Shown here piece by piece: positions 17,248 through 25,216 of a DNA stretch of 64,000 nt. The position numbers were made by a program, and so were the translations under genes. Location: positions 1-64,000 of the forward strand of contig DASRFA010000053.1 in the NCBI GenBank assembly GCA_035651755.1, read 5' to 3'. Source of the DNA: DASRFA01 sp035651755 (GTDB lineage Bacteria > Desulfobacterota > Binatia > UBA12015). The notes under the pieces were generated by a model. It had not been told where the DNA came from. It searched no databases and saw nothing but the letters and a program-made list of their open reading frames with translations. Every line of letters starts with the position of its first letter. The first letter of the stretch is position 1.

Positions 17248-19299
17248 TCAAGGCGCGAGCGGCACCGGATCGGCGAGGTACTCCTGCACCTTGGTGAGGA
17301 ACCAGTACCCGTCCGGCGGCGGCGAGCCGCGCGCGTGGGTCGACTCGCCCACGCCGTCGCCGAAGAGGATCGCGATCACGCCCGCGTCGCGGGCCGCCTC
17401 CATGTGCGAGCTCCACGTCACGACGTTTCCGGCGACCGACACGGACGCCGGGAAGTCGGGGTCGCGCGCTCCGAAGTAGGCGAGGCGGCCGGCGTCGGAG
17501 CCGGTCGAGAACGCGTCGCCGAAGAAGAACGTCGGCGCGGAGTCCTCGTAGCGCTGCGTCGTGTTCGCGAGCGGCGGGAAGAGGGCGCCCGCGCTTCGCG
17601 GATCCGGCGCGAGGCTCGCGTTCACGTGCCCGACCGGGATCTGCCAGAGGACGATCGGCTTCGCGGTCGCGCGCGCGATCTCGCCCGCGAAGACGAGGTA
17701 GTTGTTCCAGTGGATCGCGTTCCAGAACCAGGTCGAGCTCCACGGCGCCGCGGCGCCGCTGCCGAAGCCGCCGTCGAGACCGTACTTGTCGATCGAGACG
17801 AAGTGCGCTCCGTGGTCGAGGATGCCGGCGGCGGCGTAGTATTCGGCGATCTTCCGCGCCTCGGCGCGGATGCGATCGCGGCCGGCGGCGATCCCGAGCG
17901 AGTCGGTGATGCGCATGAGGCCCGTCGCGGGAATCCCGGAGCCGTCGGTCAAGCTCGCCCAGAGGTTCACCTGCCAGCCGAAGAACGCGTTCGGGGCGCG
18001 CCGAGCGATCAGATGATTGACGGCGCTCACGAAGCCGACGACCGTGTCCGGAAACGCGGGATCGCTCGCGCGCGAAAGGACGCCGGCGTCGTACGCCGCG
18101 TGCACCGCAGCCGCGATCTGGTCGGGCCGGCGGCCCGAGAGCTGCATCAGGTAGCCGATGAAGTCCGGCTCGAGGACGATGCCGACCGGGTCGTCGCCGC
18201 CCTCGTCGTGGACGATGTCGAGCGCGCGCGCGAGGTCGGCGAAGTACGCGCCGACGTACGCCGCGTCCTGTACGTGCGCGAGATCGGTCGCGTAGCTCTC
18301 GCCGGCGTTGGGGATGTCGTAGTAGACGAAGACCGGGATCATCCCGAGCTTCTTCGACTCGCGGATGAACGTCCGGGCGCGCGACCCGCCGCCGCCCTGC
18401 CAGTCGTACCAGCCGCCGAACGGGCCGCCGTTCAGGTAGACGTACCGGAGCTCGACGCGCGTGTTGAGCGCGCCTTCCTCGAAGCCGCGCCAGAGCGCGA
18501 GGTCGCTCTCGGTGTCCTCGCTCACCGATCCGATCGCGACGTGCGCGGGAAGGCCGGGAAGGCTTCCGTCCGGCTCTCGCACGCGCACGCCGAGGTGGCG
18601 GACCGCGCCCGACGACGCGTCGCGGAGACGGAGACCCGTGCGGCCGGGCGCGACGCCCGCGAGCCGGAGGCGGCTCGTCGCCGCGATCGCCGCCGTCGCG
18701 ACTTGGGAATCGTTCGTCGCCGCGGAGATGACGGGCTGCGCAACGCCGGGGACGGCGACTTCGAATTCCGCCGTTCCGAGCGGGATCGTGATCTGGATCT
18801 CGCGCGCGGCGGGATCGTCGATGCCCGACAAGAGGATCGCCGCTTGCGAGCCGCCGTCGCCGCTTCCGCCGGGTGCGGGGGTCGGCGTCGGCCGCGCGCG
18901 CGCCGCGCCGCGCAGTCGAGCGCCCGCCGGCTGCGCGACGTCCCCCCCGGGCTCGCCGACGAAGCCGAAGGACGCCGTTCCGCCCGCCGGGATCTCCGGC
19001 GCCCACTCCGGGAACTTCACGACGACGCGCGACCCGCGTTGCTTGACGAGGCGGGCGTTCCAGATCTGCGCGATGCGCCGATCGACGTCGAAGCGGAGCC
19101 GCCAGCGCGCGATCGGCCGATCCCCGAGGTTGCGGACGGTCACGTCGGCGCGAAAGCCGGTGCCCCAGTCGTCCGCAACGCGGAGCGCGACCTCCGCGGG
19201 AACGACGAGCGCCAGCGCCGGCGCGGCCCACGTCGACGCGGCGAGCGATGCAGAGAGGGCGGCGATCCGGCCCAGCGTGCGGTGCGAGAGGCGCGTCAT
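17248..19299 (-). CDS. Secreted CBM2-containing protein with a glycosidase-like TIM-barrel domain
   Basis: The product is 683 aa with a signal peptide ending near PALALV. Residues 32-125 match a family 2 carbohydrate-binding module: VADDWGTGFRADVTVRNLG, PIARWRLRFDV, RIAQIWNARL, PEWAPEIPAGGTASFGF. A TPTPAP linker and a bacterial-Ig-like segment follow. From about 260 to the end is a barrel-like catalytic region with ELRYVYLNGG, GMIPVFVYYDIPN, GIVLEPDFIGYL (a strand-end Glu that could be catalytic), SIDKYGLDGG and PIVLWQIPVGHVN. I cannot assign a GH family with certainty. It probably binds and cleaves a plant or microbial polysaccharide outside the cell. The start ATG at 19299 lacks a clear ribosome site. 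Confidence 0.75.
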   Translation of the reverse strand: MTRLSHRTLGRIAALSASLAASTWAAPALALVVPAEVALRVADDWGTGFRADVTVRNLGDRPIARWRLRFDVDRRIAQIWNARLVKQRGSRVVVKFPEWAPEIPAGGTASFGFVGEPGGDVAQPAGARLRGAARARPTPTPAPGGSGDGGSQAAILLSGIDDPAAREIQITIPLGTAEFEVAVPGVAQPVISAATNDSQVATAAIAATSRLRLAGVAPGRTGLRLRDASSGAVRHLGVRVREPDGSLPGLPAHVAIGSVSEDTESDLALWRGFEEGALNTRVELRYVYLNGGPFGGWYDWQGGGGSRARTFIRESKKLGMIPVFVYYDIPNAGESYATDLAHVQDAAYVGAYFADLARALDIVHDEGGDDPVGIVLEPDFIGYLMQLSGRRPDQIAAAVHAAYDAGVLSRASDPAFPDTVVGFVSAVNHLIARRAPNAFFGWQVNLWASLTDGSGIPATGLMRITDSLGIAAGRDRIRAEARKIAEYYAAAGILDHGAHFVSIDKYGLDGGFGSGAAAPWSSTWFWNAIHWNNYLVFAGEIARATAKPIVLWQIPVGHVNASLAPDPRSAGALFPPLANTTQRYEDSAPTFFFGDAFSTGSDAGRLAYFGARDPDFPASVSVAGNVVTWSSHMEAARDAGVIAILFGDGVGESTHARGSPPPDGYWFLTKVQEYLADPVPLAP

Positions 19300-19440
19300 G
19301 CGAGGTGGGGCGGCCGCAATCCGGCGTGCGGCGCGCGGTCCGATCGCTACGCCGGGACCGCGTCCGCCGCCAGAGCGATTTTTTCGCGACCGCGTCGCCG
19401 CATTGCTCAGGACGCGATTCGCGCTACGCTCTGCTGCAGC

Positions 19441-20313
19441 ATGCGAATCGTTCGCCCGGCCGCGGCCGCGCTCGCCTGGCTGGCGGCCGCGACGGCGCTC
19501 TGCATGCCGCTTTTCGCCCTCGCACCCGCGGACGCGTCGGCCGCCGAGCTCCGCTTCGTGCGCGATGGAAGCACCGTCCGCGCCATCCCGCTCGACGCCC
19601 TCCGCAAGGAGTGCGGCGAGCGCGTCGTGACGATCGAGGATCCGTACTACGGCAAGCAGAAGAAATTTCGCGCCTGTCCGCTGTCCGAGGTCGTGCGCCT
19701 CGGCTTCGGCGTGCCGGCCGGCGATCTCGCGGGCGAGGACGTCGTCTTCCGCGCGAGCGACGGCTACGCCAAGCCGAGCTCTGCGGCGCGCCTCGCCGAG
19801 GACGGCGGCTATCTCGCGTTCTCGGACGCGGACCTCGACGGCGGCGGCCCGCCCGCGTGGGCGCCGATCGACCGCAAGCAGGTCGACCCGGCGCCGTTCT
19901 ACGTCGTCTGGTCGCGACCCGAGCAGCGCGACGCGCACGTCCATCCGTGGCCGTATGCGCTCGTCGAGATCGAGCTCACGTCGCTCGCCGACCGCTACCC
20001 GCACATCGTGCCGACCGGCGCGCCGCCCGACTCGCCCGCGCGCGCCGGCTACGAGATCTTCAAGTCGGACTGCCTCGCGTGCCACTCCGTGAACGGCGAG
20101 GGCGGGAAGGTCGGACCCGACCTGAACGTGCCGAAGAGCATCGTCGAGTACCGGCCGGTCGAGCAGATCAAGCAGTACATCCGCGACCCCGCGACGTTCC
20201 GCTACACGAGCATGCCGGCGCACGACTACCTGAGCGATCGCCAGCTCGCGGACCTGATCGCGTACTTCGAGGCGATGAGCCGCTTGAAGCACGACCCGGG
20301 GCGCACGTCGTGA
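19441..20313 (+). CDS. Exported c-type cytochrome with an N-terminal sulfite-oxidase-fold-like domain
   Basis: The product is 290 aa with a signal peptide ending near ASAAE. Residues 35-185 resemble the substrate-side domain of molybdopterin oxidoreductases (VRAIPLDAL, TIEDPYYGKQKKFRACPLSEV), but I see no cysteine clearly placed to bind the cofactor. Residues 195-285 are a class I cytochrome c with one heme site, SDCLACHSV, and a distal Met candidate in YTSMPAHDYLS. It is periplasmic and probably an electron carrier. The stop overlaps the GTG of the cyclohydrolase gene (GTGA), so it heads a translationally coupled three-gene operon. Whether it truly serves that pathway is inference. Confidence 0.8.
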   Translation: MRIVRPAAAALAWLAAATALCMPLFALAPADASAAELRFVRDGSTVRAIPLDALRKECGERVVTIEDPYYGKQKKFRACPLSEVVRLGFGVPAGDLAGEDVVFRASDGYAKPSSAARLAEDGGYLAFSDADLDGGGPPAWAPIDRKQVDPAPFYVVWSRPEQRDAHVHPWPYALVEIELTSLADRYPHIVPTGAPPDSPARAGYEIFKSDCLACHSVNGEGGKVGPDLNVPKSIVEYRPVEQIKQYIRDPATFRYTSMPAHDYLSDRQLADLIAYFEAMSRLKHDPGRTS

Positions 20314-21626
20314 GGAACGGCGACGGCCGGAGGAGGCACCTCCTGTCCGGCCAGATCCTCGCGCTCGGATCGCTGCCGCTCGAGACGGTGCACGGGCCGT
20401 TCCGCGCTCACGTCGGCCGAAACCTCGCGACCGGGTCGGTCGCGCTCGCCGTCACGCGCGGCGACTTCACGTCGGCCGAGCCGCTCCTCGTCCGCATCCA
20501 CTCGTCGTGCGTCACGAGCGAGACGTTCGGCGGCCGCGACTGCGATTGCGTCGAGCAGCTCGACGCCGCGCTCGCGCGCATCGCCGCAATGGGCCGCGGC
20601 GTCGTCTTCTACCTCATGCAGGAGGGACGGGGCGCCGGGTTCGCGGCCAAGGCGCGCGACCGCATGCTCGTGCAGGCGAGCGGCAACCGCCTGACGACGT
20701 TCGAGGCGTACGCGCGGATGGGCCTCGAGCGCGACCATCGCCGCTACGACGAGGTCGCGTTCCTCTGCCGTCTGCTCGGCGTGCGCGCGCCGCTCACGTT
20801 GCTCACGAGCAATCCGGAGAAGCTCGCGGCGCTGCGCGGCGCGACCGGGCTCGCGATCCCGGATGCGGTGCCCGTCGCGCAATCGCCGTCGCCCTGGAAT
20901 CACCACTACATCGCGGCGAAGTCGCGCTCGGGACACCGGCTCGCGGACCCGGGAGAGGCGAGCGCCGCCTCCGCGCTGCCCGAAGCGGTCGACGAGTTCG
21001 AGCCCTACGCGCTCGCCGACGCGCCCCGCTTCGTCCACGTCGCGACCTATCTGCTCCCGATCCGTTCCCATCCGGCCGCCGCGAACGGCGACGCCGGGGC
21101 GCCGATCTGGTTCCGCCTGCACGCGTACTACGACCTGGTATCGCGCGCGGACCGCGTCGTCCTCGAGCACGGGCCGCGCGCCGCCGCGACGCCGCTCGTG
21201 CGGATCGAGCGCGAGTCGCTGCTCGCGCGCTTCCCGCTCGCCCGCGCCACCGACGGCGGCGCCCGCAAGGCGCTCTGGCACGAGGCCGTCCGCCGGATCG
21301 CGGAGGCGGGCGCCGGCTGCGCGACCGTCGTCCCGGCGATCGGCTTCGACGACGCGCTCCGCGAGCGGAATGCGGCGCTCGGGCCGTCGCTCGCGCTGCT
21401 GGCGCGGCACGTGCGCGGCAGCCGCGTGCGGCTGCTCGTCGGAAGCGGCGGAGCGCGAGCGGCCGACGAGGAGCGCTTCGCCGCGCGCTCGGGCCACCTG
21501 CTCGCCGAGGCCGGCGTCGACCTCGCGGCGCCGGTCGCGATCGGGTTCGCGGCGGCCGGAGACGGAAGCGCGTGCGCGCCGCGACCCGAGGCCCGAGCCG
21601 ACGCGCCCGCGCGGCGCGGCGAATGA
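20310..21626 (+). CDS. GTP cyclohydrolase II (RibA-like) with a long unknown C-terminal half
   Basis: The product is 438 aa, about twice the usual 200. GTG 20310 overlaps the preceding stop. Residues 10-200 are a GTP cyclohydrolase II: HSSCVTSETFGGRDCDCVEQ gives the three zinc cysteines (CX10CXC), YLMQEGRGAGFAAKARD is the GTP-binding loop, and LLTSNPEKLAAL is the C-terminal signature. The normal enzyme opens GTP, releases formate and pyrophosphate, and yields the diaminopyrimidine for riboflavin. Residues of about 220-438 (FVHVATYLLPIRS, IWFRLHAYYDLVSRADRVVLEHG, VVPAIGFDDALRERNA) match nothing I recognise, and there is no DHBP-synthase domain. Other riboflavin genes are absent nearby; the partner downstream is a SIS-creatininase fusion. 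A specialised pyrimidine or pterin-like pathway is therefore likelier than plain riboflavin synthesis. Confidence 0.85.
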   Translation: MRNGDGRRRHLLSGQILALGSLPLETVHGPFRAHVGRNLATGSVALAVTRGDFTSAEPLLVRIHSSCVTSETFGGRDCDCVEQLDAALARIAAMGRGVVFYLMQEGRGAGFAAKARDRMLVQASGNRLTTFEAYARMGLERDHRRYDEVAFLCRLLGVRAPLTLLTSNPEKLAALRGATGLAIPDAVPVAQSPSPWNHHYIAAKSRSGHRLADPGEASAASALPEAVDEFEPYALADAPRFVHVATYLLPIRSHPAAANGDAGAPIWFRLHAYYDLVSRADRVVLEHGPRAAATPLVRIERESLLARFPLARATDGGARKALWHEAVRRIAEAGAGCATVVPAIGFDDALRERNAALGPSLALLARHVRGSRVRLLVGSGGARAADEERFAARSGHLLAEAGVDLAAPVAIGFAAAGDGSACAPRPEARADAPARRGE

Positions 21627-23575
21627 GCCGCGCCGGGCGAGGCGGTGCGGGCGGCGGCTCGGGGCTCCGCCTCCTCGAGGCGCGCGTCGACGGCGCGACG
21701 TCGGCACTGGCGTCCGCGCTCGCCGAGGTTCGGCCCGCGGTCGCCGCCGCGGCGGCCGACGCCGCGCGCGAGGACGCCGGTCGCACGCGGCGGGTGGTCG
21801 CGACCGGCGCCGGGAGCTCCGCCGCGCACGCTCGCTTTCTCGCGAGCGTCCTCGTCGAGCTCGGCGTGCCGGCGCGCTTCGCGCCGCTCACCTGCTTCCT
21901 CGGCGAGGCGCCGCCCGGCGCGGCGGAAGAGACGCTGGTCGTGTTCTCGCAGGGACTCGCGCCGAACGCGCGCCTCGCGCTCGCGCACGCCGGCGCGTTC
22001 CGGACGGCGTGGCTCGTCACGTCGGTCGTCGACGATCCGGCCGCTGGCGACGCGCCCTCCGGTGATCGGCGGCTCGCTTCGGCCGGCGACGCGCCCGGCG
22101 ATCCCGCGTCCATCGCGGAGCGGCGTTCGTTTCTCGCGCTCGCGCGCGAGCGCGGCCTTCGGGTCCTGCGGACGCCGGGCGGCGACGAGTACGGCGCGCT
22201 CCTCCGCGTCGTCGGCCCGATGGTCGGGTACGCCACGGCGCTCGCCCTCGCGCGCTCGTTCGCCGGCGAACCGACCGCGCTGGACGTCCCGTCCGACGCG
22301 ATCTGCGCGGCCGTCGCCGACGCGGGACGGCGCGCGGCGGCGCTCGCCGACGAGCTGCCGCGCGCTGCGCTCGAGGCGCCGCTCGCGTTCCTCGCGAGCG
22401 GCGCGCACGTCGAGCGGGTCGCGAACCTGCCGCTCAAGGTGCTGGAGGGAATGCTGCGGCCCCAGCCGCCGGTCTGGGATCTCCTCGACTTCGCGCACGG
22501 CCCGTTCCAGCAATCGTGGGGCGGCACCGCGACGTTCCTCGCGCTCCTGCGAAACGACGCGCCGCGCGAGGACGAGCTCCTCGCCCGCCTGGAGGGCGTG
22601 CTCGATCGCGCGCGGCATCGCGTCGTGCGCCTCCGCGCGGAGCTTCCGGGACCGCTCGCGATCCTCGAGCACGAGGCGATGATGAACGCCCTCGTCCTCG
22701 CCGACGTCCGCGCTCGCGACCTCGACCCGACGGCGTGGCCGGGAAAGGGGGCGGATCGCCCGCTCTACGAGATCGGGGCGGAAGCCGCGCTGCCGGAGAG
22801 GCGCGCACGCAGCGCGCCGTCGTCGGCCCCGGCAGTCCTCGAGCGGCTCACGTGGCCCGAGGTCGAGCAGGCGATCGCGCGCGGCGCGACCGCCGTCCTC
22901 GCGCTCGGCTCGACGGAGCAGCACGGTCCGCACCTCCCGCTCGCGACCGACACGTGGATCGCGACGGAGCTCGCGCGGCGTCTCTGCCGGCGCGTCGCCG
23001 GCGCGATCGCGCTCCCGACGCTGGCGCTCGGCTGCGCGTCCGAGCACCTCGGGTTCCCCGGCACGCTGAGCGTCGCCGAGCCGACGCTCGTCGCGATCCT
23101 CGCCGACCTCGCGGCTTCGCTCGAGCGACACGGCGTCGCGCGGCTCTTCGTCTTCACGGCGCACGGGGGAAATGCCGGCGCGCTCGGGCGCGCGGGTCCG
23201 GCGATGCGGGAGCGGGCAGGGCGGATGCGGGTCGCCTGCGTCGCGGGCCTGCCGCCGATGGCCGACGTGCTCCACCGCGCGAGCGCGCGTTTCGGCGTCG
23301 CGCCCGATGCGGCCGGGCACCACGCCGGCGAGCTCGAGACGTCCATCGTGCTCCACCTCGCGCCCGACGACGTTCGCCGCGAGCGCTTCGCGCCCGGGCT
23401 CCTCGATGTCGGAGCCGACCCGTCGGCGACCTTCTATCCGGATCTTCGCCGGCACGCGTCGGACGGCACGGTGGGGGACCCGCGCGGCGCGGATCCCGCG
23501 CGGGCGCCCGCGTATCTCGACGCGTGGGTCGACTGGCTCGTCGACGTCTACGAGCGCGATGCGACCTGGAAGTAG
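21623..23575 (+). CDS. SIS-domain / creatininase-family fusion protein
   Basis: The product is 650 aa, and ATG 21623 overlaps the cyclohydrolase stop (ATGA). Residues of about 15-395 are a double SIS sugar-isomerase-type region: VVATGAGSSAAHARFLASVL, TLVVFSQGLAPNARLAL and LDFAHGPFQQSW, like the isomerase half of GlmS and deglycases that bind phosphosugars. Residues of about 412-650 are a creatininase-family amidohydrolase with all metal ligands visible: LGSTEQHGPHLPLATD, FTAHGGNAGAL and HHAGELETSIV. That family includes creatininase, the formamidopyrimidine deformylase ArfB of archaeal riboflavin/F420 synthesis, and MftE. Fused to a SIS module and coupled to a GTP cyclohydrolase II, it may act on a ribosylated pyrimidine made from GTP. 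That reaction is my inference. Its 3' end overlaps the convergent gene by 28 bases. Confidence 0.85.
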   Translation: MSRAGRGGAGGGSGLRLLEARVDGATSALASALAEVRPAVAAAAADAAREDAGRTRRVVATGAGSSAAHARFLASVLVELGVPARFAPLTCFLGEAPPGAAEETLVVFSQGLAPNARLALAHAGAFRTAWLVTSVVDDPAAGDAPSGDRRLASAGDAPGDPASIAERRSFLALARERGLRVLRTPGGDEYGALLRVVGPMVGYATALALARSFAGEPTALDVPSDAICAAVADAGRRAAALADELPRAALEAPLAFLASGAHVERVANLPLKVLEGMLRPQPPVWDLLDFAHGPFQQSWGGTATFLALLRNDAPREDELLARLEGVLDRARHRVVRLRAELPGPLAILEHEAMMNALVLADVRARDLDPTAWPGKGADRPLYEIGAEAALPERRARSAPSSAPAVLERLTWPEVEQAIARGATAVLALGSTEQHGPHLPLATDTWIATELARRLCRRVAGAIALPTLALGCASEHLGFPGTLSVAEPTLVAILADLAASLERHGVARLFVFTAHGGNAGALGRAGPAMRERAGRMRVACVAGLPPMADVLHRASARFGVAPDAAGHHAGELETSIVLHLAPDDVRRERFAPGLLDVGADPSATFYPDLRRHASDGTVGDPRGADPARAPAYLDAWVDWLVDVYERDATWK

Positions 23576-24270
23576 GCGTACGGCAGGTAGAACGCGTAGT
23601 AGAGCTGGTTCGGCACGATGCGGAGCGCCCAGCCGAGGTCGAGGCCGAACGCGAGGATGAGGACGTCGGACGCCGCCCAGAGGCCGTAGTAGAGGGCGAC
23701 GTAGCCGGCGACGGATTCGAGCTGCCGCTGCCGCTCGCAGTCGGGATCCGCCCAGCGCTCGATCGCGCGCGCGCGCATCCAGAGCGCGACCGCGAGGAAG
23801 CAGAGCTCGTAGACGAGCCAGATCGTCTGGTCCGGGAGCGCGCCGAGCGCGGCGCGGAGCGCGTGGTCGATCGCGAACGCGGAGACCGGGACGAGAAGCG
23901 TCCAGAGGGCGGCGGCTCCGGCGGCCGCCGCCGTTCCGCGCGCCGGCCGCGCCAGGCGGAGGACGAGCAGGTAGACGCGGAAGTCGCCGAGCAGGACGAA
24001 CGCGAGCAGGATCGCCGTGCCGAGCGGCGCGTCGGCGACGCCGAGCCGGCGCACGAGCGGCCCGGTCGCGAACGGGTCGACGATCGTCTCGATCGCGAAC
24101 GCGATGCAGTACGCGCGCACCCAGCGGACGTCGGCGTCGGGCGACCGCGCCGCCGCTCGGCCGGTCGGCGTCGCGAGGAGCCACGCGAGGAAGAGCGCGG
24201 GGAGGAGCCAGACCGCGTAGACGGAGACGAGGTCGCTCCGATAGAGCTCGAGGAACGCGGTGGCCTCCAC
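23548..24270 (-). CDS. Multi-pass membrane protein, unknown function
   Basis: The product is 240 aa. It starts at the GTG at 24270 (VEATAFLELYRSDLVSVYAVW); later starts would remove the first helix. About seven hydrophobic segments are visible: YAVWLLPALFLAWLLA, YCIAFAIETIV, TAILLAFVLLGDFRVYLLVL, AALWTLLVPVSAFAI, IWLVYELCFLAVALWM, GYVALYYGLWAASDVLILA and the C-terminal YYAFYLPYAYFQ. I do not recognise a family. The stop codon lies inside the last codons of the convergent SIS-creatininase gene, so the two transcripts overlap tail to tail by 28 bases. The desaturase gene upstream is on the same strand, 67 bases away, and may be co-transcribed. Confidence 0.75.
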   Translation of the reverse strand: MEATAFLELYRSDLVSVYAVWLLPALFLAWLLATPTGRAAARSPDADVRWVRAYCIAFAIETIVDPFATGPLVRRLGVADAPLGTAILLAFVLLGDFRVYLLVLRLARPARGTAAAAGAAALWTLLVPVSAFAIDHALRAALGALPDQTIWLVYELCFLAVALWMRARAIERWADPDCERQRQLESVAGYVALYYGLWAASDVLILAFGLDLGWALRIVPNQLYYAFYLPYAYFQVASRS

Positions 24271-24296
24271 GTCGGGCCGCGATCCTACGCGACGAG

Positions 24297-24332
24297 GCCG
24301 CCGCTGCGAAGCGGATGCCGCCGCTGCGAAGC
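24297..24332. repeat. 16-bp direct repeat between same-strand genes
   Basis: GCCGCCGCTGCGAAGC occurs at 24297-24312 and 24317-24332, with a period of 20 bases. The pair is bracketed by CTACGCGACG at 24285-24294 and again at 24338-24347, where the second copy covers the stop codon of the desaturase gene. It looks like a small local duplication rather than a mobile element. Confidence 0.6.
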
Positions 24333-24337
24333 CGACG

Positions 24338-25216
24338 CTACGCGACGCGCGAGCGGACCGCGCGCGGGCGGACTTCGGCCTCGGGTCGCGCGGTTCGCCG
24401 ACGGAGCGCGAGCGCGCCCACGGTTCGCACCGCGCGCTCGGCGCGCTCGAAGAACGCGATCGCGTCGAGCAGCGGGTTCGTCCAGCCGACGGTCACGCAG
24501 TAGGATCGCCGATGCGGCGGCGCGTGGTGGCGCGCGTGGTGCGACGGCGAGAGGATCAGTCGCGACGCCTGCAGCCACCCGACCCAGCGCGGCGCGCTCT
24601 CGAGGTGCGCCCACTTGTGGAACTGGTTCGTGCCGAAGGTCGCGACCGCAAACGAGACCGCCATCGCCTGGAACCATGCGGCCGGCACGTGCACGTCCGG
24701 TCCGGAGCCGCCGCCCAGCAGCCACGTCGGCACGAGCAGCGGGAGAAGTGCCAAGCAGTTGTTCCCGTTCACCTCGAGGAAGCCGTGGCGCGTGATCGCG
24801 CGCGGGTCGCGGTGGTGCTCGCGGAAGGGACGCACGAACGCGGCGCCGATGACGGGCGTCTTCTCGTCGAAGAAGGTGTCCCCGATCCAGTGGACGACTC
24901 CGGACACCACGTCGGCGAGGCCGTAGCCGAAGGTGGCGGCGGCGCCGAGCGTCGCGACGCAGAAGGGATCCCACGGCAGGCGCGCGAAGCGCCACGCGAT
25001 CGCGGCCGTCAGTGCGGCGAACGCGGAAACGCCGGCGGCGTCGAGCAGCGTCAGGGCCAGGGGACGGGCGGCTTCGGCTCGAGGACGTGTCGCTTCCGCT
25101 TGCGGATGTCCCCGGGCGATCGTTAGCGGGGGACGGGTCGACGAAGGCGCGCCGATCGGGTGACGTCGGCGGCGCTGACGCGTGCGAGGAGAGGCGATCA
25201 ATGTCGGATACTCCAT
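24338..25216 (-). CDS. Plasmanylethanolamine desaturase / CarF homolog (TMEM189 family)
   Basis: The product is up to 292 aa and closely follows human PEDS1 and Myxococcus CarF. It has membrane helices before VVHW, then FVRPFREHHRDPRAITRHGF, EVNGNNCL, TNQFHKWAH and SPSHHARHHAPPH, which supply the conserved histidines of the di-iron site, and GWTNPLLDAI after them. The enzyme makes the vinyl-ether bond of plasmalogens in membrane lipids; in Myxococcus CarF signals light-induced singlet oxygen to carotenoid genes. The start is uncertain: ATG 25216 has no ribosome site, while TTG 25201 has GGAG nine bases upstream. Both give the family's usual length, and both overlap the start of the divergent small gene. 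No ether-lipid synthesis genes are in the window. Confidence 0.85.
   Translation of the reverse strand: MEYPTLIASPRTRQRRRRHPIGAPSSTRPPLTIARGHPQAEATRPRAEAARPLALTLLDAAGVSAFAALTAAIAWRFARLPWDPFCVATLGAAATFGYGLADVVSGVVHWIGDTFFDEKTPVIGAAFVRPFREHHRDPRAITRHGFLEVNGNNCLALLPLLVPTWLLGGGSGPDVHVPAAWFQAMAVSFAVATFGTNQFHKWAHLESAPRWVGWLQASRLILSPSHHARHHAPPHRRSYCVTVGWTNPLLDAIAFFERAERAVRTVGALALRRRTARPEAEVRPRAVRSRVA

Noticed and set aside
15671..19231. Single 1186-codon minus-strand frame through the methyltransferase and the CBM2 gene
   Set aside because: Only the last 222 codons encode a recognisable protein. The rest is antisense to the HugZ-like gene and out of frame with the CBM2 protein.
17335..19440. Plus-strand frame that runs in front of the cytochrome gene
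   Set aside because: It is antisense to the CBM2 protein. The real gene begins with the signal peptide at 19441.
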